Assembly (NCBI GenBank): GCA_000435335.1
Contig: FR891344.1
Coordinates: forward strand, 57,506-86,183
Direction of reading: 5' to 3'
Source of the DNA: Clostridium sp. CAG:964
GTDB lineage: Bacteria > Bacillota > Clostridia > Oscillospirales > Acutalibacteraceae
Length of the DNA: 28,678 nt
Shown here piece by piece: positions 16,568-22,762 of this stretch (within the stretch, counting starts at the first letter, position 1; every line of letters starts with the position of its first letter). The position numbers were made by a program, and so were the translations under genes. The notes below the pieces were generated by a model that was given only the letters and a program-made list of their open reading frames with translations, did no database searches and was not told the DNA's origin.

Positions 16568-16581
16568 TTAGCACAAACTAA
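16568..16581. promoter_or_regulatory. Iron-box-like operator 3 (weaker copy) in the feoA1 leader
   Basis: TTAG-CACAAA-CTAA is an intact core but has less extended symmetry than the others. It lies 21 bases downstream of operator 2, measured between the cores, about two helical turns, and 38 bases before the feoA1 start. Confidence 0.5.
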
Positions 16582-16619
16582 TTATAGTTGTGATTATAAT
16601 TAAGGAGTATGATTATTAT

Positions 16620-16832
16620 ATGTTGCCTTTAACATTGGCTGATACCGGAGCAGAGTATATAATTAAAAGAATAGGCGGTTCGCCGGAGGTAAAAAAGCAC
16701 CTTTCGGACTTGGGCTTTGTTGTAGGGGGTAAGGTTTCTGTTGTAAACACAATGGGTGGAAATCTTATTGTAAATGTAAAGGAAACTCGAGTGGCTGTAA
16801 GTAAGGAAATGGCTCAAAGGATAATGGTATAA
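16620..16832 (+). CDS. feoA: FeoA domain protein (first copy)
   Basis: A 70-residue FeoA-fold (SH3-like) cytoplasmic protein that supports ferrous iron uptake by FeoB. The visible pattern LTLADTGAEYIIKRIGG, LSDLGFVVGGKVSVVN, GGNLIVNVKETRVAVS ends in AQRIMV, a normal FeoA outline. A longer frame opens at GTG 16590, but ATG 16620 fits the family N-terminus and follows TAAGGAG (16601-16607), though the spacing of 12 bases is slightly long. It is followed 53 bases later by a second feoA. Two FeoA genes before FeoB are common in Clostridia. Confidence 0.93.
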   Translation: MLPLTLADTGAEYIIKRIGGSPEVKKHLSDLGFVVGGKVSVVNTMGGNLIVNVKETRVAVSKEMAQRIMV

Positions 16833-16885
16833 GCAAATTTTATTTAATTATTTCATATAATTAAAGAGTAAAAGGAGGATAAAGC

Positions 16886-17107
16886 ATGAATACACTTAAG
16901 CAAGCAAAAATTGGCAATACCGTGAGGGTTGTTAAGCTTCATGGTGAGGGTGCGGTTAAGAGAAGAATTATGGATATGGGCATTACAAAGGGTGCCGAAA
17001 TACATGTTCGTAAGGTAGCTCCCCTTGGTGATCCTATTGAGGTTACAGTAAGAGGCTACGAGCTTTCACTGCGTAAGGCAGACGCTGAAATGATTGAGGT
17101 AGAATAA
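16886..17107 (+). CDS. feoA: FeoA domain protein (second copy)
   Basis: A 73-residue FeoA protein with NTVRVVKLHGEGAVKRRIMD, MGITKGAEIHVRKVAPLGDP and IEVTVRGYELSLRKADAEMI. It conforms more closely to the FeoA consensus than the first copy. Its ribosome binding site is AAAGGAGG, eight bases before ATG 16886. Together with the first copy it lies in one transcript driven from the operator-2 promoter. A hairpin follows and feoB has its own operators, so the two parts of the Feo system can be controlled separately. Confidence 0.95.
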   Translation: MNTLKQAKIGNTVRVVKLHGEGAVKRRIMDMGITKGAEIHVRKVAPLGDPIEVTVRGYELSLRKADAEMIEVE

Positions 17108-17132
17108 TTTATAAATTTGAGGTTGTTCTTAA

Positions 17133-17160
17133 AAATTATGGGGTGCTTGCCCCATAATTT
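17133..17160 (+). terminator. Hairpin between feoA2 and feoB
   Basis: AAATTATGGGG (17133-17143) pairs perfectly with CCCCATAATTT (17150-17160) around TGCTTG. The 11-bp stem is very stable, but no clear T run follows (GACAGAG). It may terminate weakly or separate feoA from feoB expression. Confidence 0.45.
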
Positions 17161-17171
17161 GACAGAGTGAG

Positions 17172-17200
17172 TTAGCTGTGGCTAAGTTAGTTTAGACTAA
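17172..17200. promoter_or_regulatory. Tandem iron-box-like operators 4 and 5 upstream of feoB
   Basis: TTAG-CTGTGG-CTAA (17172-17185) and TTAG-TTTAGA-CTAA (17187-17200) lie one base apart. A TTGACA at 17159-17164 may be a -35 box, in which case the first site overlaps the promoter core, but no good -10 is seen. The feoB start is 38 bases downstream. Confidence 0.75.
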
Positions 17201-17237
17201 AAAGGCCATTGCTGACGGAAAGAGAGGAATTAATTTT

Positions 17238-19736
17238 ATGAGTTTAAAAATTGCCTTAGCCGGCAACCCTAACTGTGGTAAAACTACATTGTTTAACGCT
17301 CTTACAGGCTCTAATCAGTTTGTTGGTAACTGGCCCGGCGTTACTGTAGAAAAAAAAGAGGGTAAGCTAAAAAAGCACGATGATGTTGTTATTACCGACC
17401 TTCCTGGTATTTATTCGCTTTCTCCATATACATTGGAGGAGGTTGTTGCAAGAAATTACCTTATCGGTCAGCGTCCTGACGCTATTTTGAATATCATTGA
17501 CGGTACAAACCTTGAAAGGAATCTGTACTTAACAACACAGCTTACAGAGCTTGGCATTCCGGTTGTTGTTGCGGTAAATATGATGGACCTTGTCAGAAAA
17601 AACGGTGATGTTATTAAAACCGATGCATTGGCAGAGGAGCTTGGCTGTAAGGTTGTTGAAATATCTGCCCTAAAGGGTACAGGCATTATGGAGGCTGCCG
17701 AGGCTGCTATAGAGGCTGCCAAGAGTACAAAGACCATTCCTATGCATAGGTTTGAGGGTGTTGTTGAGCATGCTCTTGCTCATATTGAAGAGGCTGCTCT
17801 GCACGATTTGCCTGAAGAACAGCAGCGTTGGTATGCGGTTAAGATTTTTGAGCGTGACGACAAGGTGCTTGAGCAGCTAAAGATTGACGCAAAGGTTCTT
17901 GAGCACATTGAGAAGGATATTCAGGCAGCTGAAAAAGAATGTGATGACGACTCAGAAAGCTTAATTACAAATGACCGTTATATTTACATAGGCACAATTA
18001 TTAAAAAGTGCTACAAGAAGAAAAATGCCGGTCAGCTTTCTACATCAGATAAAATAGATAAAATAGTTACTAACCGATGGTTGGGGCTTCCGATTTTTGC
18101 GGTTATAATGTTTCTTGTATACTTTATCTCAATGCAGACGGTAGGTTCTGCCGCTACAGACTGGGCTAACGACGGCTTGTTCGGTGACGGCTGGCACTTG
18201 CTTGGCATAGGTACTGCACAGTCAGAAGAGGCTGCTGAAAAGTACGGCGATACAGACGACATTATATCAGCATTTGTTGATGAGTACGGCAATGATGATA
18301 TTGCCAATGCATTGGATGCAGAATCCGAGAATTACTCAGAGGACGGTGCAAAGGCAGCTCTTGAAGAGCTTGTTAAGAGCACACCTGCAGATGCAAATGT
18401 AACATATTCAGTAGAAGATGAGGAAACACTTGAAGTAACAGAGTATCCCGGCACAAAGAAGGCCGATCTTGAAGCTGCTGCTTCAGAGTATTTGAACACA
18501 GAATATAAAGAGGCTTACGGTGCTCCGGATCCAAGCACATACGGAGTTTGGGTACCCGGTATTCCTGTTTTGATTGAAGACGGCTTGAAAGCACTTAATT
18601 GTGCAGACTGGCTTGATGGACTAATCCTAAACGGTATCGTTGCCGGTGTTGGTGCGGTTCTTGGCTTCGTACCACAGATGCTGGTATTGTTCCTGCTGCT
18701 TGCATTCCTAGAGTCCTGCGGTTATATGGCTCGTATCGCATTTGTGCTTGACCGTGTATTCCGTAAGTTTGGTCTTTCAGGTAAGTCATTTATCCCAATG
18801 CTTGTTGGTACAGGCTGTGGCGTACCCGGTATTATGGCGTCAAGAACCATTGAAAATGAGCGTGACCGCCGTATGACAATTATGACAACTACATTCATAC
18901 CTTGCGGTGCTAAAATGCCGTTTATTGCAATGATTGCCGGTGCTATTTTCAGCGGCTCACCATGGATTGCAACATCTGCATACTTCATCGGTATGGCTGC
19001 AATCATTGTTTCAGGTATTATTCTAAAGAAGACAAAGATGTTTAAGGGCGATCCGGCTCCGTTTGTTATGGAGCTTCCTGCTTATCACCTGCCTACAGTA
19101 GGCAATCTGCTTCGTTCAATGTGGGAGCGTGGCTGGTCATTTATTAAAAAGGCGGGTACAATTATTCTATTGTCTACGATTCTGGTTTGGTTTACAACAT
19201 ACTTCGGATTTGTTGACGGCACATTCCGTATGCTTTCAGATGATGAAATCGGTAATTCAATTCTTGCAGCTATAGGCAACGCAATTGCATGGATATTTAC
19301 ACCGCTTGGCTGGGGTAACTGGCAGGCAGCCGTTGCGTCTATCACAGGTCTTGTTGCTAAGGAAAACATTGTTGGTACTATGGGCATTCTGTACGGCGGT
19401 GACGGCAATGCTTATGCAGCTCTTGCACAGGCGTTTACAGCTATCAGCGGCTTCTCGTTCCTGGTATTTAACCTGTTGTGTGCTCCTTGCTTCGCAGCTA
19501 TCGGTGCTATTAAGAGAGAAATGAACAGTGCTAAATGGACATTGTTTGCTGTAGGCTACCAGTGCGTATTTGCTTATGCAATCGCTCTTATGATTAACCA
19601 GTTCGGCTTGCTGTTTACAGGCAATGTGAATATCGTTGGCTTAATATTCGCTGTTGCAGTGCTTGTATTTATGCTGTTTATGCTGTTCAGACCTTATAAA
19701 GAGTCTACAAGGCTTACAAACAAGGTTAAGATATAA
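17238..19736 (+). CDS. feoB: Ferrous iron transporter FeoB
   Basis: The 832-residue inner-membrane Fe2+ transporter. The cytoplasmic G domain shows G1 GNPNCGKT (9-16), G2 around Thr36 (PGVTVEKKEG), G3 DLPG (54-57), G4 NMMD (114-117; the family more often has N-x-x-D) and G5 SALKGTG (143-149). A helical segment (about 170-275) leads to the membrane domain, whose two gate regions are visible (GTGCGVPGIMASR and LLCAPCFAAIGAI). Between the first membrane segment (281-302) and the next one, residues about 325-440 form an acidic extracytoplasmic insert found in some gut Clostridia FeoB proteins. ATG 17238 has AGAGAGGAAT upstream. Two operators lie just ahead, and a Cys-rich FeoB-associated peptide follows. 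Confidence 0.98.
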   Translation: MSLKIALAGNPNCGKTTLFNALTGSNQFVGNWPGVTVEKKEGKLKKHDDVVITDLPGIYSLSPYTLEEVVARNYLIGQRPDAILNIIDGTNLERNLYLTTQLTELGIPVVVAVNMMDLVRKNGDVIKTDALAEELGCKVVEISALKGTGIMEAAEAAIEAAKSTKTIPMHRFEGVVEHALAHIEEAALHDLPEEQQRWYAVKIFERDDKVLEQLKIDAKVLEHIEKDIQAAEKECDDDSESLITNDRYIYIGTIIKKCYKKKNAGQLSTSDKIDKIVTNRWLGLPIFAVIMFLVYFISMQTVGSAATDWANDGLFGDGWHLLGIGTAQSEEAAEKYGDTDDIISAFVDEYGNDDIANALDAESENYSEDGAKAALEELVKSTPADANVTYSVEDEETLEVTEYPGTKKADLEAAASEYLNTEYKEAYGAPDPSTYGVWVPGIPVLIEDGLKALNCADWLDGLILNGIVAGVGAVLGFVPQMLVLFLLLAFLESCGYMARIAFVLDRVFRKFGLSGKSFIPMLVGTGCGVPGIMASRTIENERDRRMTIMTTTFIPCGAKMPFIAMIAGAIFSGSPWIATSAYFIGMAAIIVSGIILKKTKMFKGDPAPFVMELPAYHLPTVGNLLRSMWERGWSFIKKAGTIILLSTILVWFTTYFGFVDGTFRMLSDDEIGNSILAAIGNAIAWIFTPLGWGNWQAAVASITGLVAKENIVGTMGILYGGDGNAYAALAQAFTAISGFSFLVFNLLCAPCFAAIGAIKREMNSAKWTLFAVGYQCVFAYAIALMINQFGLLFTGNVNIVGLIFAVAVLVFMLFMLFRPYKESTRLTNKVKI

Positions 19737-19768
19737 AATATATAGAGTTTAAAATAGGAGGAATTTTT

Positions 19769-19939
19769 ATGTTGGCTTGGTTATCTGCTAATATCGGTAC
19801 CATTATAGTAGCACTTGTATTAGCTGTTATTGTTGCATTAATTATCATAAGTGCAGTAAAAAACAAAAAGAAAGGCAAATCCTCCTGTGGCTGTAACTGT
19901 AAATGCTGTCCTAACAGCTGCCACTGTCATGGTCATTAA
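19769..19939 (+). CDS. FeoB-associated Cys-rich membrane protein
   Basis: A 56-residue peptide: one membrane segment (about residues 8-30, IGTIIVALVLAVIVALIII), a basic KNKKKGK stretch, then CGCNCKCC, PNSC and HCHGH. It has seven Cys and three His in the last 17 residues. This is the plan of the FeoB-associated Cys-rich membrane protein family. It sits 32 bases after feoB behind AATAGGAGGAA. A metal-handling or redox role at the membrane is likely but not shown by the sequence. Confidence 0.9.
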   Translation: MLAWLSANIGTIIVALVLAVIVALIIISAVKNKKKGKSSCGCNCKCCPNSCHCHGH

Positions 19940-19951
19940 GAAGATTTTAGT

Positions 19952-20025
19952 AATACGGCAGTATGCCGTATTGGTGAAATATAATCTACATTCCTGTTGT
20001 GGTGCGGCCTATGCCGCATCACAGT
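19952..20025. other. Two hairpins downstream of the FeoB-associated peptide
   Basis: AATACGGCA-GTA-TGCCGTATT (19952-19972) and TGTGGTGCGGC-CTAT-GCCGCATCACA (19998-20023; one G-T wobble) lie in succession. Neither has a T run. They may protect the feo transcript end or assist termination at 20036. Confidence 0.5.
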
Positions 20026-20035
20026 GGAGTGAGGA

Positions 20036-20058
20036 AGAGGCGATTGCCTCTATTTTTT
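20036..20058 (+). terminator. Intrinsic terminator before the DUF2325 gene
   Basis: AGAGGC-GATT-GCCTCT (20036-20051) is followed by ATTTTTT (20052-20058). It closes the feoB transcript eight bases before the next operator. Confidence 0.75.
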
Positions 20059-20065
20059 AAAGTGC

Positions 20066-20085
20066 AAGTTAGCTAAGACTAACTT
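20066..20085. promoter_or_regulatory. Iron-box-like operator 6 before DUF2325-DUF3793
   Basis: AAGTTAG-CTAAGA-CTAACTT is a perfect 7-bp inverted repeat containing the shared TTAG-N6-CTAA core at 20069-20082. It lies between the terminator and the ribosome binding site AAAGGAG (20088-20094) of the DUF2325 gene, so it overlaps the expected transcript start. I see no clear -35/-10 pair here. Confidence 0.72.
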
Positions 20086-20101
20086 AGAAAGGAGTGAAAA
20101 T

Positions 20102-20383
20102 ATGAGCGTAGTAATTGTTGGTGGAAATGAATGTATGGTGCGTCAATACAAGAATTTGTGTAAAGAATATAGCTGTAGGGCAAAGGTCTTTACAAAAATG
20201 ACAGCAGAAATGCGAAACAAAATCGGTACACCCGACCTAATGGTGCTGTTTACAAGAACTATGTCCCACAAAATGATGCGTTGTGCATTAAGTGAGACAA
20301 AAGGGCAAAATACAGTTGTAGCCAGGTCACAGTCCAGCTCTATGTCTGCACTTAAAAATATTCTTGAAACCTACGCAGTTTAG
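20102..20383 (+). CDS. DUF2325 family protein
   Basis: A 93-residue soluble protein beginning MSVVIVGGNECMVRQYKNLC, with a Rossmann-like beta-alpha-beta outline (VVIVGG, PDLMVLFT, TVVARS), a Cys-containing helix (Cys11, 20, 25) and Cys61. The pattern is that of DUF2325. Its function is unknown. The start ATG 20102 follows AAAGGAG. The downstream DUF3793 gene starts 10 bases after its stop, making a two-gene unit. The operator in front suggests expression on iron depletion. Confidence 0.82.
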   Translation: MSVVIVGGNECMVRQYKNLCKEYSCRAKVFTKMTAEMRNKIGTPDLMVLFTRTMSHKMMRCALSETKGQNTVVARSQSSSMSALKNILETYAV

Positions 20384-20393
20384 GAGGAATTTT

Positions 20394-20945
20394 ATGTCAG
20401 AGGAATTGTTAGTCAGGCATTGTTCGCCTACGCTGGCAGGTATAAAAACAGGCAATATGTTTACAATGCCTTATACAACAGAAAAGGCTGTAAATGAGGA
20501 TATACGCAGGCTGAATAAAATACTTGTGCCAAAGGGACTTCGTGCGTTGCCGTTAAGGTATGTAAGAGGTCGTGTGCTTATATATATTTACAGACCAAAG
20601 AATTTAAAAAAAGATTTATCTCAAAAAGAGGCTTTCAGCATTTTAAAATGCTGTGGTTATGAAAGCTGTAATCCCGACAAGTGTATAGTTAAGCTTATTA
20701 AAAAGCTAAGATGTAACGAGGAATTTCCCCACGAAATAGGGTTATTTTTGGGCTATCCGCCTGAGGATGTAAGAGGCTTTATCGAGAATAAAGCCGAGCA
20801 CTGTAAATTTACCGGCTTTTGGAAGGTTTATGGTGACGAGAACAAAGCGAGAAAGTTGTTTGCAAAATATAAAAAATGTACCAATGCATATTATTGCAGT
20901 TGGTCACAAGGTAAGTCAATTGAACGACTGACAGTAGCCGTTTGA
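20394..20945 (+). CDS. DUF3793 family protein
   Basis: A 183-residue soluble protein with nine Cys, at residues 10, 86, 87, 92, 97, 107, 137, 162 and 168. Recognisable blocks are HCSPTLAGIKTGNMF, CCGYESCNPDKC, FPHEIGLFLGYPPEDVRGFI and GFWKVYGDENKARKLF, matching DUF3793. Function is not known; the CC-x4-C-x4-C cluster (86-97) could hold a metal or be redox active. The gene follows DUF2325 after 10 bases with TAGGAGGA, and a flavodoxin follows 130 bases later. The shared operator implies iron-responsive control. Confidence 0.85.
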   Translation: MSEELLVRHCSPTLAGIKTGNMFTMPYTTEKAVNEDIRRLNKILVPKGLRALPLRYVRGRVLIYIYRPKNLKKDLSQKEAFSILKCCGYESCNPDKCIVKLIKKLRCNEEFPHEIGLFLGYPPEDVRGFIENKAEHCKFTGFWKVYGDENKARKLFAKYKKCTNAYYCSWSQGKSIERLTVAV

Positions 20946-21075
20946 TTATAGATTTTGCAGTGCTTTGCAGTGTGATATTAAACATGGTGTTTTACAAGTG
21001 TTTAGTAAAATTAAAAAGGATTGGTTATGCTGCGAAATTTAAACAGGCACTGTTATTTTAGAAAGGATGATTTTA

Positions 21076-21501
21076 ATGAGTAAGGTAGCAATAGTATACT
21101 GGAGCGGCACAGGCAACACAGAGGCTATGGCAAATGCTGCAGCGGAGGGTGTAACTGAAAAAGGTGCAGAGGCAAGCACATTTACAGCAAGTGATTTTTC
21201 AGCAGACAAGGTAGCAGAGTTTGACGCTATTGCCTTTGGCTGCCCTGCAATGGGTGCAGAGGAGCTGGAAGACAGCGAATTTTTGCCAATGTTTGAAAGC
21301 TGTACAGACAGCCTAAACGGTAAGAAAATTGCTCTGTTTGGCTCTTACGGCTGGGGCGACGGCGAATGGATGAGAAACTGGGAAGAAACCTGCAAAAATG
21401 CCAGTGCTGTACTTGCTTGTGACAGCGTAATATGTGCAGACGCTCCGGATGATGATGCAACAATAGCTTGCAAGGCACTGGGTGCTGCATTAGCCGAATA
21501 A
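21076..21501 (+). CDS. Flavodoxin
   Basis: A 141-residue short-chain flavodoxin. The FMN phosphate loop SGTGNTEAM and the isoalloxazine-side loop GSYGWGDGEWMRNWEE are clear, as is DAIAFGCPAMGAEELED. Flavodoxins replace ferredoxin as low-potential electron carriers when iron is scarce, so this gene fits well beside the feo genes. ATG 21076 is chosen because GAAAGGA lies just before it; ATG 21067 overlaps that site. No terminator or operator separates it from DUF3793, so it may share the transcript or have its own weak promoter. A terminator follows. Confidence 0.93.
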   Translation: MSKVAIVYWSGTGNTEAMANAAAEGVTEKGAEASTFTASDFSADKVAEFDAIAFGCPAMGAEELEDSEFLPMFESCTDSLNGKKIALFGSYGWGDGEWMRNWEETCKNASAVLACDSVICADAPDDDATIACKALGAALAE

Positions 21502-21598
21502 TATTAATATTTACTTTTGTTGAATACTGCTCCTATTAAAGATTTTTTTGACATAGAAATAGCTTATTCTCCAATTTGTGGGGCAGATTTCATATTAT

Positions 21599-21636
21599 AA
21601 AAATCCGCACATTGCAGCCCAATGTGTGGATTTTTT
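21599..21636 (+). terminator. Intrinsic terminator after flavodoxin
   Basis: AAATCCGCACATT (21601-21613) pairs with AATGTGTGGATTT with one G-T wobble, and a T run follows. It lies about 100 bases after the flavodoxin stop. Confidence 0.85.
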
Positions 21637-21667
21637 GTATATTAATTAAAATTTATCTATTATTATA

Positions 21668-21696
21668 TTGACAAGTGCTGTGAAAAATAATACAAT
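21668..21696 (+). promoter_or_regulatory. Promoter before the frameshifted ORF and SUKH gene
   Basis: A perfect TTGACA (21668-21673), 17 bases, then TACAAT (21691-21696). The next start codon lies 112 bases downstream. Confidence 0.75.
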
Positions 21697-21807
21697 ATTT
21701 ACATCTTATTTTAGTGTTATAATATAATTATTACATCGGCATAGGGCAAATAATGGCGTTTCGCTTTTGTTTGAGCTACTGAATTATATTATATAAACGG
21801 GATTATT

Positions 21808-22008
21808 TTGGTTAGTAAAAAAAAGAGTGACTTTAATTGCATTATTTGGTGCTGCTCTTGCTGTATCATTGTGTGTTGCCTTTCAGCTGACAAATTCAAA
21901 GGCTCGGCAGTTGAAAATGACGGCGAGCTTCATTACCGTTTGGTATCAATAACCGAAACGGAGGACTGCTACACAGAAAGAATTGCTTTTGAAGTATGTG
22001 AAGATTAA
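21808..22008 (+). pseudogene. Small secreted-protein ORF with apparent compensating frameshifts
   Basis: The open frame from TTG 21808 encodes 66 residues, but its middle is an implausible Cys-rich run (IIWCCSCCIIVCC). The neighbouring frame over the same bases (about 21827-21903) reads VTLIALFGAALAVSLCVAFQ followed by LTNSKA, a good signal peptide or membrane anchor. Removing one A from the A8 tract at 21817-21824 would join MVSKKR to that segment. A second shift near 21900 returns to the original frame, which then reads ENDGELHYRLVSITETED and ends FEVCED. The intact form would be a secreted protein of about 65 residues. Either this copy is broken or the sequence has errors. It precedes the SUKH gene by 24 bases. 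Confidence 0.5.
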
Positions 22009-22032
22009 TTTTAGTATATTAGAGGTGTAAAT

Positions 22033-22572
22033 ATGGAAGACGAAAATTCTTTTGAGCTTTTTGACGAAGTAGAGGATATGATTACGGATAAGCAGTTGGT
22101 AGAGCTTGTTGAACATTTTAAAAAGACAAAGCCCATGGTTTATAACGGTAAGGGTTGCTTTTCAAGACTGTTTGTTCATACCGACAGCGGTTTATCCCAA
22201 ATGGAGATTAATAAAATTCTAAGTAAGCATAAGGGCTTTGTTTTGCCTAAGTCTTATGCAGAGCTTTTGAAATACAGCAACGGAATTGGGTTTATGGAGT
22301 TCTACGACTGTAAGCTGGATTCCCTTGAAGAGGCGTTTGAATACACAGATGAAGATTTTTACAATGAAAAATACCTTAACATAGGTACATTCCATGAGGA
22401 TTATATCTATATAAAGTGTGACGGCTCTGAAAAGAATGTGTATTTTTCAAATGAAGGAATAGATGAGTTAGAACCGCTTAATATGTCCTTTACAGCGTTT
22501 ATGGAAGCTTCTTTAATTTCCGGCTTTTCATATTTTTGGCTGTGGGGCAGAGATAATTATGATTTGTATTAA
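22033..22572 (+). CDS. SMI1/KNR4 (SUKH) family protein
   Basis: A 179-residue acidic soluble protein. The SUKH core begins with LPKSYAELLKYSNGIGF at residues 71-87, the family's diagnostic helix-loop, followed by the YEF-type strands and GTFHEDYIYIKCDGSEKNVY. SUKH proteins are often immunity proteins in contact-dependent or polymorphic toxin systems, but lone copies without a toxin also exist. No toxin gene lies nearby. It has AGAGGTG before ATG 22033 and is probably cotranscribed with the frameshifted ORF just upstream. A terminator follows at 22608. The role is uncertain. Confidence 0.85.
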   Translation: MEDENSFELFDEVEDMITDKQLVELVEHFKKTKPMVYNGKGCFSRLFVHTDSGLSQMEINKILSKHKGFVLPKSYAELLKYSNGIGFMEFYDCKLDSLEEAFEYTDEDFYNEKYLNIGTFHEDYIYIKCDGSEKNVYFSNEGIDELEPLNMSFTAFMEASLISGFSYFWLWGRDNYDLY

Positions 22573-22607
22573 GCTTGATAACAAATTTTGCTATTAAGCA
22601 TTTATTT

Positions 22608-22638
22608 CAAAAAGGCTTGGCGTTTGCCAGGCCTTTTT
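22608..22638 (+). terminator. Intrinsic terminator after the SUKH gene
   Basis: AAAAAGGC-T-TGGC pairs with GCCA-G-GCCTTTTT around GTTT, with a single T-G wobble. The T run is part of the second arm. It lies 36 bases after the SUKH stop. Confidence 0.9.
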
Positions 22639-22697
22639 GGTTATATCATATGTAAGCTGATAAATTAATGTAAAATGGGGATTTGCAGTATTATCTA

Positions 22698-22726
22698 TTG
22701 AAAATTACTGCCAAAAAAAGTATAAT
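22698..22726 (+). promoter_or_regulatory. Promoter before murD
   Basis: TTGAAA (22698-22703), 17 bases, then a perfect TATAAT (22721-22726). The murD start follows 36 bases after the -10 box. Confidence 0.82.
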
Positions 22727-22762
22727 TAAACCTAGTGATTTTAAGATGAAAGGCGAATCATT

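Noticed and set aside
21817..21835. The A-AAA-AAG heptamer at 21818-21825 as a programmed -1 frameshift site
   Set aside because: A -1 shift there leads at once to GAG-TGA, a stop. The signal-peptide frame needs a +1 shift, so this is better explained by an extra A.
22033..22572. A polymorphic toxin-immunity locus around the SUKH gene
   Set aside because: No toxin domain, secretion signal or repeat-rich gene lies next to it; the only upstream ORF is about 66 residues and broken.
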